Shown: positions 16,473-25,564 of the stretch, one piece after another
Layout: each line of letters opens with the position of its first letter
Numbering within the stretch: position 1 is the first letter of the stretch
Assembly: GCA_001708385.1 (NCBI GenBank)
Contig: CP012388.1
Span: 3,968,001-4,032,000 of the forward strand
DNA: 64,000 nucleotides
Direction of reading: 5' to 3'
Origin: Flavobacterium psychrophilum
Lineage (GTDB): Bacteria > Bacteroidota > Bacteroidia > Flavobacteriales > Flavobacteriaceae
Program-made: the position numbers and the translations under genes
The notes under the pieces: generated by a model
Told to the model about the DNA's origin: nothing
Databases searched by the model: none
The model's input: only the letters and a program-made list of their open reading frames with translations

Positions 16473-19400
16473 ATGAGAAATATAATATTACTCCTTCTGT
16501 TTCCGTTTTTAGCTATAGGCCAGAGCACGACACAGAATTATATAAAAACAAGCATTTATAAGCAGCCAACCACTACATCTGATGCATCAAAAGCCAATGC
16601 TGGAGTGATCTATTATGATGGACTGGGCAGGCCTATACAAAAAGTTGCCGGAAAAGCTTCAAGCTTGGGTACTGATTTGGTTACACATATCGAATACGAT
16701 AGTTTTGGCAGGGAGTCGAAGAGTTATTTGCCCTTCCCGAACAATGGTAATCTTCAGTATAATCCAGATGCGCTGTCCAACACCTTGGTGTTTCACGGTT
16801 TAGCAGGCGAACACGAGACTACCAATTACCCTTATAGTGAGAAGTTCTTTGAAAACTCACCCTTAAACAGGGTTGTAAAACAATCAGCTCCAGGTGACGC
16901 GTGGAAGGGCAATGCATCTGATGACCTTGACAATACTATCAAGTTTGCCTATCTAAGCAACACGGCAACAGAGGTGAAAAAATTGAAGGCAGTCTCAACG
17001 TGGAATGTTACGACAGGGCTTTTCGATATTTCCTTTGTTTCGGATGGCAATTATAGTGCAGGAACATTGTATAAGACTATTACGCAGGATGAAAATAAAA
17101 AAGCGACAATTTATCTGGGAATATTAAATAATTTCAAAACTAATACAGTCGAAGAGTTTAAAGATACTGATGGGCGCCTCCTGTTGAAAAGAACTTTTGT
17201 TACTCTTGTTAATGGATGGGTGACGTCTGTTCAAACTATAAACACCTATTATGTTTATGATCAATATGGCAACCTCACTTACGTACTACCTCCAATAGCA
17301 AGTGGAGTATTTAGCGATGAACTTTGTTACCAGTACAAATATGATGGACAGAACAGGCTTGTAGAAAAAAAGATTCCGGGAAAGGATTGGGAGTATATTG
17401 TGTACGATAAAATGGATAGGGTGGTTGCGAATGGCCCGGCGTATTCTCCCTTTGGAGGAAACTCTACAGGATGGTCAATTACCAAATATGATGCTTTCGG
17501 GCGTGTGGCCTACACGGGCTGGCTTACAGCAGCTACGTTTAGCAGTGCCACTCGAAAGGCGATGCAGAATAATACATTCAGTACCGTAACTCGTACAACG
17601 TCTTCCCAAACTATTGATAATATCGCGGTTAACTATACTACTAATTTTCCAACAGGCATAACGCTGCTTAGCGTTAATTATTACGATAGCTATGGATTTC
17701 CGGGAGGGCCAACAGCTTACCCCTTTGGTAGTATCTCCAATGTAAAGGGACTATTAGTTGGCAACTGGACAAGAGTACTAACTGTTGCAGGGGAATACCT
17801 TGGAAATAGCTCTTATACCATTTATGATTATAAAAGCAGGCCTATTAAGACCTATACCAAGAATTACCTGGGAGGGTTTACACAAACGGATAACAGTTAT
17901 GATTTTGCAGGCAAAACCTTATTTAGTATTACTGCTCACAAGAGGCTTAATACAAGTGTGCAAACTACAGTTCGGGATGATTATTCTTATAATCCCCAAG
18001 ACCTGTTGTTAAGCCATACACATAAGATAAATAGTAATCCGTCGGAGCTTATGTCGTTTAACACGTATAGCTATTCAGGAAGTTTAGTAAGCAAAAAAAG
18101 TAGGAGGCAGTGACATTACAGGAGTGTCCGCGTTGCAATTTATAGACTATACTTATAATATCAGGGGCTGGCTAAAAACTATAAATAGTACTGGACGTTT
18201 GGCTCAGATAAACGCTCCACAGGATTTATTTGGCTACAATATAAATTATAATGAAGCGATAGGTTCAAACGCTGATGGTAAAATTAAGCCACTTTTTAAT
18301 GGTAATATAGCGGAGACTTCCTGGCGTACAACAAGTGATAACATGTTGAGAAGGTATGGCTATACATACGATGATATAAACAGGCTTACAGATGCATGGT
18401 ATCAGTTACCACTTGCGAGCACGGCCATTCGAAATTCATATAATGAACATCTAACTTACGATAGTAACGGCAATATTACCACCTTAAAAAGAAATGGAGA
18501 AAGTGATACTGCAACAACCGTTATCGCAATAGATGACCTTAATTATACTTATGATACCACTAAAAAAGACCGATTACTTAAAGTTGTAGATGCTACCAAT
18601 CACCCAAAAGGTTTTAAAGATAGTGCAGATAATAATGTTGATGATTTTCAATACGACAATTTCGGTAATTTAACAGCTGATAGGAATAAGGGTATAACAT
18701 CTATTACTTATAATCATCTAAACCTTCCCACAAGAATTAGCTTCAGTGGCGGACAGCAAATAACATATATTTACACTGCGTCTGGAGAAAAAGTAAAGAA
18801 AGTAGTTAATAATGTAGCTACAACAGAATACTTGTCTGGATTTCAATATACAAATGGTACACTTGACTTTTTTCCAACAGCAGAGGGTTATGTAAAGGCA
18901 AGTGTAAATCCTGATACAGGAAGTATGATTTATAACTATATTTACAATTACGTAGATCATTTGGGCAATGTACGTGTAAGTTACATGAAAGATCCGGCAG
19001 ATGTTATATTAAAAATAGTTGATGAGAATCATTATTATCCATTTGGATTAAAACATAACGGGTATTCCTCTTCTTTGCAATTTCTCGAGGCGCAGACTAG
19101 ACCTCCTTATGTTGTTTTGACCCCTGTGACAAATGAATCCCAGGCAACATATAAGTATAAGTACAACGGCAAGGAGCTGCAAGATGAACTAGGGCTTGGG
19201 ATTTACGACTATGGAGCGCGCAATTATGACCCTGCAATTGGAAGATGGATGAATATTGATCCACTAGCGGAAACTTCAAGGAGATTTAGTTCTTACACCT
19301 ATTGTTATAACAATCCTTTAAGATTTATAGACCCTGATGGGATGCAAGGTGAGGATACATTTAAATTAGATAAGGTAGGAAATATCACAAAAATTGATGA

Positions 19401-19959
19401 AAAGAAATATTACGATAGTAAAGGGGTCGAAGTTGATAAGTTAGTTGCAGGTGACCCAACTTATGATAAAGACGGCAATTTGGAAAATAAAAATATTGAC
19501 GTAAAAGATGGAGTTCTAGATAATCAGAAGTCTTTTACTACTACTGATGATAAAGGGAATGCTGTTAATGGCAATTCTTTAGATTTTGGTAATAATTACG
19601 GAAGTGCAAAGAAAACATTTGAATTTATAGCTAACAATAGTGATGTTGAATTTACGTTTTTAAATATTTCTAATCCAGATAATATTTCAGTTAATAAAAA
19701 TTTAATTTTTACTTCGCATCAAAAGGACAAAGAATATTTTGGTGGACAAGCGGCATTGAGATATGCAGGTCCAGGCTTACTTAAAGAACATAATCATAAC
19801 CATCCTCTATGGAGTGCGGGGTTACCTTCAACATCAGATTTAAAGATAAAATCTAGAATGACAGATGCAACAAATACATATAAGAATAACAATCCGAGTA
19901 AAAAGGTAAATGAAACAAAATTCAATATTTATTATGGAGGAAATTATTATAATTATTAG
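16473..19959 (+). pseudogene. Second rhs gene, frameshifted, with JAB-like tip
   Basis: The gene starts with a signal peptide (MRNIILLLLFPFLAIGQS) and a backbone almost identical in DNA to 9803-12590. At 18093-18099 there are seven A's where copy 1 has six (11429-11434); the extra base stops the first frame at 18113 after 546 residues. The second frame resumes from 18124 to 19959 (611 codons). Removing one A gives a single frame of about 1161 residues. The tip after DPDGM contains EHNHNHP then PSTSD near the C-terminus, which approaches the JAMM metal motif HxH-x7-SxxD with one extra spacer residue, as in JAB-like Rhs toxins. Its candidate immunity gene overlaps the stop. Confidence 0.78.
16533..19254 (+). 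repeat. Rhs backbone direct repeat, copy 2
   Basis: Partner of 9866-12590 at an offset of about 6663 bases, with one inserted A (18093-18099 run) and a 3-base deletion near 18810. Homologous recombination between the copies would remove about 6.66 kb and place the JAB-like tip on the first, intact promoter and signal peptide. Confidence 0.85.
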
Positions 19960-20458
19960 GCGACTATTAGTGTTATTAATTTTAACATCATCGATTTCTT
20001 GTAAATCCCAAGTTCAAGATAATGTTGAAAATAAATATTCTCTGACAGTAAACGAAGTACAATTAGATAAAAATATTTTAGAACTATTAAAAAGTACAAA
20101 AGTTAATTTTAACAATAAATTTAAAAAACAACCACAAGTAATTGTTTTGGAATTTTATAATACAGACGATATGTTGATAATGACAGTTGAAAATCGTTCA
20201 TCATTATATTCAGATAGGGAAGAGCTTTTAATTTTAGATGATAATTTCATTGGAGGTGCTATTTTGGATAGTTCACTTGTATTAATAAAGAATACAAAAG
20301 CTTTTGATATAAGCTTTATAAGTATAAAATCAAACAAGGTTAAATTTAATTTAAAATATAATAACAATACGGACTTTTGGAAAGGCAAATATAGAATTAG
20401 TAAAAAGGATATTACACTAATTGATGAATATTGGTCATATGAAATATTTACTGATTAG
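19934..20458 (+). CDS. Lipoprotein, candidate immunity to JAB-like tip
   Basis: 174 residues from the ATG at 19934, overlapping the end of the rhs tip by 26 bases. The N-terminus is a lipoprotein signal with lipobox SSISC near residue 24 (RRLLVLLILTSSISCKSQ). An in-frame ATG at 19910 adds 8 residues and is less likely. The mature part is Lys/Asn/Ile-rich with predicted beta strands (VIVLEFYN, ISFISIKSNKVKFNLKY). I recognise no named family. A lipoprotein in the periplasm would suit protection from a protease tip entering or passing through that space. The immunity role is inferred from position. Confidence 0.6.
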   Translation: MEEIIIIIRRLLVLLILTSSISCKSQVQDNVENKYSLTVNEVQLDKNILELLKSTKVNFNNKFKKQPQVIVLEFYNTDDMLIMTVENRSSLYSDREELLILDDNFIGGAILDSSLVLIKNTKAFDISFISIKSNKVKFNLKYNNNTDFWKGKYRISKKDITLIDEYWSYEIFTD

Positions 20459-20683
20459 ATAATCCTGGTTGTGATGTTAAGATTGATTTTGATAATACAG
20501 ATGGTTTTTTAGATAATACTCCATACAAATTGTTTGGAAAAACGATGATAATTGGGTTGGATATAGCATAGAATATTTAAAGGCTCAGGAGGCCTATTAA
20601 CGCTTAATTTAATTATTTCTATTTTCAAAGAATTAATAGTAAATAAAAGAATTGATGATTCAGAAATATTTTCTAAACTATAA
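20459..20683 (+). pseudogene. Decayed immunity-gene fragments
   Basis: Frame 20535-20600 reads WKNDDNWVGYSIEYLKAQEAY and stops. Frame 20582-20683 reads GSGGLLTLNLIISIFKELIV, continues to EIFSKL and stops. A third piece just upstream reads CDVKIDFDNTDGFLDNTPYK. These look like pieces of one or two small cytosolic proteins joined by frameshifts, probably old immunity genes left after tip exchange. Families cannot be assigned. Confidence 0.4.
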
Positions 20684-20705
20684 TAAACAGTTCCACTAAT
20701 TTATT

Positions 20706-20935
20706 GAGGATGAACAGCAATGTTCATCCTTTTTCTTTATAACTGTTTCCAAATCCAATGTAATAGCGTTCCAACAATAACCAGTAAGGCAACAATAAGT
20801 TGCAACACGGCACCAACCAGTCCTGAGTAGTTATTTATTGATGTAGATGCATTTCGTTTATTATGATTAGAGATACTATATCATATTGAGATTGTTGATG
20901 GGTTGTTGTCTATTGGGAAGCCGTGTGTTATTCTA
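20706..20935. repeat. Rhs-cassette downstream repeat, copy 2
   Basis: Related to 13968-14220. The minus strand encodes NHNKRNASTSINNYSGLVG, then a hydrophobic segment ending HWIWKQL and a stop, i.e. the C-terminal membrane helix of the small protein whose N-terminal half is preserved in copy 1. Upstream frameshifts break this copy. Confidence 0.55.
20708..20740 (+). terminator. Terminator after second toxin cassette
   Basis: AGGATGAAC and GTTCATCCT pair perfectly around AGCAAT, followed by TTTTCTTT. It is a stronger version of the hairpin at 13968-13998. Confidence 0.65.
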
Positions 20936-20940
20936 ATTTC

Positions 20941-21220
20941 AAAATATATTTTCTAATTTTAAAGTGTAAACGACAACATAGATCGAAAATAGGAAAGTTA
21001 ATTTTTGTCAAGTGCGGAAAACCGCAGGTCTATAATATTGCTTTATTTGCTTTTTATTAGTTGATTAATGATAAAATCTTTTATAAGACTTTATAAAGAG
21101 TAACTAAATGTGGAAATTTAGCAAGAATGAATACCATTATAAGTATAATCTAAATAGTAATAATTTAGTATATTTGTAATAATTATACCGTTCTTTAAAT
21201 CAATTAGTTAAGCAAGTCGA
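20941..21220. other. Intergenic stretch, nothing recognised
   Basis: AT-rich sequence without credible coding or RNA signals. It lies between the last cassette repeat and the right-hand arm site. Confidence 0.4.
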
Positions 21221-21222
21221 GT

Positions 21223-21242
21223 TTGTGGCCAAATCGTGGCAC
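21223..21242 (+). repeat. Arm-type site at the right end
   Basis: TTGTGGCCAAATCGTGGCAC matches the site at 3515-3534 at 17 of 20 positions. It lies about 55 bases left of the att-like core at 21296. Together with the left copies it supports an integrated element ending here. Confidence 0.5.
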
Positions 21243-21295
21243 AATCAATCCTTATTTATATGAATGCCAGCATTTATGCTGGTTTTAAAGGTGAA

Positions 21296-21326
21296 GTTCG
21301 ACTCCCATCTTCGTCAATTATCTTGC
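21296..21326 (+). other. Candidate att core (right)
   Basis: GTTCGACT (21296-21303) then ATCTTGC (21320-21326), the same blocks and order as at 3939-3968. It stands between the arm site and the tmRNA terminator. Direct-repeat attachment sites are inferred; a full tRNA is not present. Confidence 0.35.
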
Positions 21327-21337
21327 ATATAAAACAC

Positions 21338-21374
21338 AAAAACCTACTTAACAAAAATTAAGTAGGTTTTTTCT
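21338..21374. terminator. Bidirectional terminator of tmRNA
   Basis: AACCTACTTA and TAAGTAGGTT form a 10-bp stem with T tracts on both sides. On the minus strand it lies just after the tmRNA 3' end. Confidence 0.75.
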
Positions 21375-21379
21375 TTTAG

Positions 21380-21775
21380 TGGAATCGCCGGGAATCGAAC
21401 CCGGGTCCAAACAGGGAAGCAAAGAGCTTTCTACACGTTTATTTTCCGATTGGGTTTTCGATAGTGCGCAAGGCCGGAAACTGCCACACACTACTTAGCT
21501 TCTGTTTTCTCAGGGCTTCCGCGAAGCGAAAAAACCCCCAGGTTTACTTTTACGGTTCTCCTATACGAAACGCCATAAACCAAGGCTTTTCAGGAGAATC
21601 CTGCCTCCCTGCCTTGCAGGGACGAGGCTAATCTTACTTTAATTTAGATTAAGCAGCTAGAGCGTAGTTATTTTCGCCGTTTATAAGTTCGAGGTCAATT
21701 TATTAACGAGAACTAACCTCTGTTCTCGACGTGCTTACTGTTCATTTCGGCCTGCTGTCAAAACCAGTCGACCCC
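21380..21775 (-). ncRNA. ssrA: Transfer-messenger RNA (tmRNA)
   Basis: The minus strand begins GGGGTCGACTGGTTTTGACA at 21775 and ends with the tRNA-like T-arm GGGTTCGATTCCCGG and acceptor strand CGATTCCA at 21380. The 7-bp acceptor stem forms with two G-U pairs, and CCA is not encoded. The tag reading frame (21649-21678) starts at GGC and encodes GENNYALAA followed by TAA, so stalled proteins would receive A plus this tag, ending in the LAA degradation signal. The 396-base length is normal. It rescues stalled ribosomes together with SmpB (not in the window). Confidence 0.96.
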
Positions 21776-21881
21776 ATTTAAGTAATTCGATTTAGTATTT
21801 CAAAAACAGTACCAAATCGGTATTGCAAATATAATGATTAATTTTCTAAGTTTTTAATTAGTGAACGAATGAATTACTTGT

Positions 21882-21889
21882 TATATTTG
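21882..21889 (+). promoter_or_regulatory. -7 box (TATATTTG)
   Basis: A match to TAnnTTTG about 100 bases before the ATG at 21988, and divergent to tmRNA, which leaves leftward. No clear -33 element. Confidence 0.35.
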
Positions 21890-21987
21890 GTGATTATTTG
21901 TGAGTTCGTGTTATATTACTGGTATTACATCGTTGTAGTTATATGTAAACTAACATAAACCGTGTTAATTTTGATTTTTTGATTGCT

Positions 21988-23208
21988 ATGAAATTTGGGA
22001 TAATTACTGAGAGAAAAATACCGGCAGATAAAAGAGTTGTCTTTTCGCCGGAAAAACTGGCTGAACTGAAGAATTTGTATGCAGATGCAGAAATAAAAGT
22101 TGAAGCATCTGATGTGCGTGTATTTACAAATGAAGAATATAGAGCAAAGGGATTTGAAGTAAGTTATGATCTTTCTGACTGCGATGTTCTTATTGGCGTA
22201 AAGGAAGTTCCTGTAGATAACCTTATACCCGGAAAGAAATATATATTCTTTTCGCACACTATAAAAAAACAGCCGCATAATAAAAAAATGCTGCAGGCAG
22301 TTATAGATAAGGAAATAAATCTATATGACCATGAAACATTTGTAGATGAGCATGGCAGGCGACTTATAGGCTTTGGCAGATATGCCGGAAATGTGGGCGC
22401 TTATAATTGTTTCAGAGCTTTTGGTAACAAGTTTGAATTGTATAATTTGCCACTAGCAGAATCTCTTAAAGATAAAGACGCTCTGATTTCAAGACTAAAA
22501 AAAATGGTGTTGCCTCCTGTGAAAATAGTGTTAACAGGTAAGGGTAAAGTTGGTATGGGTGCAAAAGAAATGCTTGATGCCATGAAAGTTAAAGAGGTAT
22601 CTGTAGAAAATTATCTTTCTAAAACATATACAGAGCCCGTTTATGTTCAGATAGACGTTGAGCATTATAATAAAAGAGAAGACGGGAAATCCTTTGATAA
22701 AGATTCGTTCTTTAAAAATCCGAAAAATCACGTTTCAGATTTTGAACGTTTTGCAAAAGCTTCAGATATATTTATTGCAGGTCATTTTTACGGAAATGGT
22801 GCCCCGGTAATTCTATCTTCGGAAATGCTTAAAAATCCTGAAAACAGAATTAAAATTGTTGCTGATATATCGTGTGATGTTAATGGCCCAATAGCGTGTA
22901 CATTGCGTTCGTCTACCATTGCCAGCCCTTTTTATGGCTATCACCCTTATGAGGAAAAAGAAGTAGATGTACATCATCCTTCTGCAATTGTAGTTATGGC
23001 TGTCGATAATTTACCATGTGAACTACCTAAAGATGCAAGTGAAGGTTTCGGAGATATGTTCCTGGAAAACATTATTCCAGCATTTTTTAATGACGATAAA
23101 GATGGTATACTGTCGCGATCACAGATAACAGATCGTGGTAAGCTAACCGAACGATTTAAATATCTTAATGACTATATAAAAGAGAAAGAAAATGTGCCCC
23201 ACTTGTAG
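21988..23208 (+). CDS. NAD(P)-dependent oxidoreductase, alanine/saccharopine dehydrogenase-like
   Basis: 406 residues from the ATG at 21988; a TTG nine bases earlier is less likely. The N-terminus matches the alanine dehydrogenase/transhydrogenase fold (MKFGIITERKIPADKRV, then LSDCDVLIGVKEV and KKYIFFSHTIKKQ). A nucleotide-binding loop GKGKVGMGAKEML is near residue 190, and IVADISCDVNGPIA near 295. Such proteins are usually described as lysine-ketoglutarate-reductase or saccharopine-dehydrogenase related enzymes; the substrate cannot be fixed from sequence. It is monocistronic, with a terminator overlapping its stop. Confidence 0.78.
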   Translation: MKFGIITERKIPADKRVVFSPEKLAELKNLYADAEIKVEASDVRVFTNEEYRAKGFEVSYDLSDCDVLIGVKEVPVDNLIPGKKYIFFSHTIKKQPHNKKMLQAVIDKEINLYDHETFVDEHGRRLIGFGRYAGNVGAYNCFRAFGNKFELYNLPLAESLKDKDALISRLKKMVLPPVKIVLTGKGKVGMGAKEMLDAMKVKEVSVENYLSKTYTEPVYVQIDVEHYNKREDGKSFDKDSFFKNPKNHVSDFERFAKASDIFIAGHFYGNGAPVILSSEMLKNPENRIKIVADISCDVNGPIACTLRSSTIASPFYGYHPYEEKEVDVHHPSAIVVMAVDNLPCELPKDASEGFGDMFLENIIPAFFNDDKDGILSRSQITDRGKLTERFKYLNDYIKEKENVPHL

Positions 23209-23218
23209 GGGCATTTTT
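23195..23218 (+). terminator. Terminator overlapping the oxidoreductase stop
   Basis: TGCCCC and GGGGCA pair around the loop ACTTGTA, followed by TTTTTT. The TAG stop lies inside the hairpin. Confidence 0.8.
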
Positions 23219-23383
23219 TATGGATTACTATTAAATTTATTTGAATCTCATTATATAGGATAAACGAATTATAATCTGATAAACAGATAGTAGAAAATCG
23301 ATATTTTTTTAGCAGATTTATTTGTTGGCTTGATGGTTTATATATGTATATTTAGCAAATTTTATTTTGAAAAACGTACAACT

Positions 23384-23393
23384 AAAACGTTTT
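23384..23393. promoter_or_regulatory. AAAACGTTTT operator-like palindrome
   Basis: A perfect 10-base palindrome with the central CG typical of LacI-family operators, 118 bases before the sugar permease ATG. A partial AAAACGT lies 13 bases to the left. A LacI-type sugar regulator could act here; no such gene is in the window. Confidence 0.4.
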
Positions 23394-23510
23394 ACTAATG
23401 GCTTTTTTATTTTTCTTTAAATTAGGAAAAATGATAAATTCAGTATTATTTTAGCGGTCACATTTGCAATAACTAATATCATATAACATTTCATTAACCA
23501 AACAAACATT

Positions 23511-24947
23511 ATGAGTTCTGAAAATACGCAAACAAAATGGGGCCAATTTATTCCGTTGGTAACTGTTTTCTTTTTTTGGGGGTTCGTTGCCGCCAGTAAT
23601 GATATCCTTATTCCTGTATTCCAAAAGGCATTCGACCTAAAGAACTGGCAAAGCCAGTTAGTATCTTTTGCATTTTATATCGCTTATACAGTAGGCTCGT
23701 TGATTTACATTGGTATATCTGCAGCTATGAAAAAAGATATTGTCAGTCACCTAGGCTATAAAAATTCATTAGCTTTAGGCCTTACTATTTCTGCGCTTGG
23801 TACATTGTTATTTTATCCCGCGGCCAATTTAAGTTCTTTCCCGTTAATGCTTTCAGGTCTATTTATTGTAGCTCTTGGCTTTTCGCTACAACAAACGGTA
23901 GCAAATCCTTTGGCAATTGCACTTGGGCCTATTAAAACAGGTTCTCAGCGTTTAACGCTAGCAGGAGGTATTAATAATTTTGGTACTACTATCGGGCCGC
24001 TTATTGTGAGTTTTGCAATTTTTGGTTCTGTTGCAGATGCTAACACTAATGTGAGTGTTGAAAGTGTAAAAATTCCATACCTTGTTCTTGGTGTTGCTTT
24101 TATCGCAGTGGCCATATTATTAAAATTCTCGTCGCTGCCTAACCATCCGCCACTGGAAGAAAGTGTTGTGGAAGAAGTTGTTGGCGCTAAAACATCTGCT
24201 TTGCAATACCCTCAGCTATTAATGGGTATGCTGGCTATATTTCTTTATGTAGGTGTTGAAGTTTCTACTGCAAGTAACCTGCCTGCTTATCTTGAAAAGG
24301 ATTTAGGTTTTCTTACGCATAATATTGCGCCTTATGTTTCTTTATATTGGGCAAGTATGATGATAGGCCGTTGGAGTGGAGCTGTTGAAGCGTTTACAGA
24401 TAATAAGTCGATGCAGACATTATTTAAATTTATAGCGCCTTATCTTGCGTTTGGTGTATTCTTAGGAGTGAATGCTTTTATGGGACACGACCTGGCACCA
24501 TTTTACGTATATGGATTAATAATAATTGTATTGATTCTTGCCGACCTTGCCAGTAAAGGTAACCCTGCAAGAATGTTGCTGCTATTTTCGGCTCTTGGTA
24601 TTATTGCGATTATTACCGGTATGCTAACAAACGGAATGGTAAGCGTTTATGCGTTTACTAGTGTTGGATTATTTTGTAGTACACTATGGCCATGTATCTT
24701 TACACTTGCTGTAAGCGGTCTCGGTAAAAAGACAACTCAGGGAAGTAACTTCCTTGTAATGATGATTATGGGGGGAGGACTTGTAAGTCTTTTACAAGGT
24801 GCAGTCGCCGATGCTACAACCATTAAAACAAGTTATATTGTAGGCGTTATATGTTTTGCATACCTTGCTTTTTATGCATGGAGAGTAAAAGGTATATTAA
24901 GAAGCCAGGGTATTGACTTTGATAAAAAAATAAGCGGAGGACATTAA
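23511..24947 (+). CDS. Sugar MFS permease, GluP/FucP type
   Basis: 478 residues with about 12 hydrophobic segments. The opening (FIPLVTVFFFWGFVAASNDILIP) and LGFSLQQTVANPLAIALG near 130 are hallmarks of the glucose/galactose and fucose proton symporter group. It imports a sugar across the inner membrane; the exact sugar is uncertain. A second member at 38140-39567 shares the layout but is clearly diverged. It is monocistronic, with a LacI-like palindrome upstream and a strong terminator downstream. Confidence 0.85.
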   Translation: MSSENTQTKWGQFIPLVTVFFFWGFVAASNDILIPVFQKAFDLKNWQSQLVSFAFYIAYTVGSLIYIGISAAMKKDIVSHLGYKNSLALGLTISALGTLLFYPAANLSSFPLMLSGLFIVALGFSLQQTVANPLAIALGPIKTGSQRLTLAGGINNFGTTIGPLIVSFAIFGSVADANTNVSVESVKIPYLVLGVAFIAVAILLKFSSLPNHPPLEESVVEEVVGAKTSALQYPQLLMGMLAIFLYVGVEVSTASNLPAYLEKDLGFLTHNIAPYVSLYWASMMIGRWSGAVEAFTDNKSMQTLFKFIAPYLAFGVFLGVNAFMGHDLAPFYVYGLIIIVLILADLASKGNPARMLLLFSALGIIAIITGMLTNGMVSVYAFTSVGLFCSTLWPCIFTLAVSGLGKKTTQGSNFLVMMIMGGGLVSLLQGAVADATTIKTSYIVGVICFAYLAFYAWRVKGILRSQGIDFDKKISGGH

Positions 24948-24970
24948 CATATGTCGATCTAAATATCACA

Positions 24971-25000
24971 AACGGCTACATTTTGTAGCCGTTTTTTTTA
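24971..25000 (+). terminator. Terminator after sugar permease
   Basis: AACGGCTAC and GTAGCCGTT form a 9-bp stem around ATTTT, followed by TTTTTTT. Confidence 0.85.
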
Positions 25001-25032
25001 TATTTCCTAACATTCTTGTATGCGAAAAGACT

Positions 25033-25040
25033 TATATTTG
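25033..25040 (+). promoter_or_regulatory. -7 box (TATATTTG)
   Basis: Exact TAnnTTTG match 20 bases before the lipoprotein ATG at 25060. Confidence 0.55.
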
Positions 25041-25059
25041 AGTAAAATAAAAATGTATT

Positions 25060-25479
25060 ATGAAGAATAAAGTTTTAGCATTGTCACTTTTAGTGGCTGC
25101 CTTATCATTTGGATCATGTAATAACAAAAAAGAAACAGTTGAAGAAACTACGGCTACAGAAGTTGTTGATACGACTACAGCTCCTGTAAATGAAACTGCT
25201 GCCGATACTACCGCTGTACCAGTTACAACACAGGAGAACAAAGATGGCGATAGTATTGAAGTTACCGGTGTGGTTACAGAAATTAACCAGGGTAAAGATG
25301 GCTATACTGCTAAACTAAAAACAGCAGATAACAAATCATATGCTGCAACTATCAGTATTCCCAACCTGGATAACCCTAAACAATACAGAGCTGTAAAAGT
25401 AGGCGATAAGATCACTGTAAAAGGCATTGTAACTAATCTGGAGTCGGATGTGCTTATTCGTGTAAAAGAACTTAAATAG
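25060..25479 (+). CDS. Lipoprotein with OB-fold-like C-terminal domain
   Basis: 139 residues. The lipoprotein signal ends at LSFGSCNNK (lipobox GSC). A Thr/Glu/Val-rich linker follows to about residue 65. The last 75 residues (IEVTGVVTEINQG, KVGDKITVKGIVTN) resemble a single OB-fold of the tRNA-anticodon-like type found in small bacterial lipoproteins. It should sit in the periplasm or on the outer membrane. Function unknown. It has its own promoter and terminator. Confidence 0.72.
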   Translation: MKNKVLALSLLVAALSFGSCNNKKETVEETTATEVVDTTTAPVNETAADTTAVPVTTQENKDGDSIEVTGVVTEINQGKDGYTAKLKTADNKSYAATISIPNLDNPKQYRAVKVGDKITVKGIVTNLESDVLIRVKELK

Positions 25480-25501
25480 TTGTAATTAATATATAAGCGT
25501 T

Positions 25502-25536
25502 GAAACCCTGTCCGGTCCGGACAGGGTTTCTTTTTT
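25502..25536. terminator. Bidirectional terminator
   Basis: GAAACCCTGTCC and GGACAGGGTTTC pair perfectly around GGTCC, with TTTTTT on the right. It separates the convergent lipoprotein and creD genes. Confidence 0.85.
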
Positions 25537-25564
25537 GAATGGAATGTAGGGTTGATTGGTTGGA

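Noticed and set aside
18090..18103. Programmed -1 ribosomal frameshift at the A tract
   Set aside because: The -1 frame reads AAG TAG and stops at once; only loss of one base or a +1 shift restores the gene.
9803..19959. CRISPR-like or satellite repeats
   Set aside because: The repetition is two coding backbones and YD repeats; there are no short regularly spaced direct repeats.
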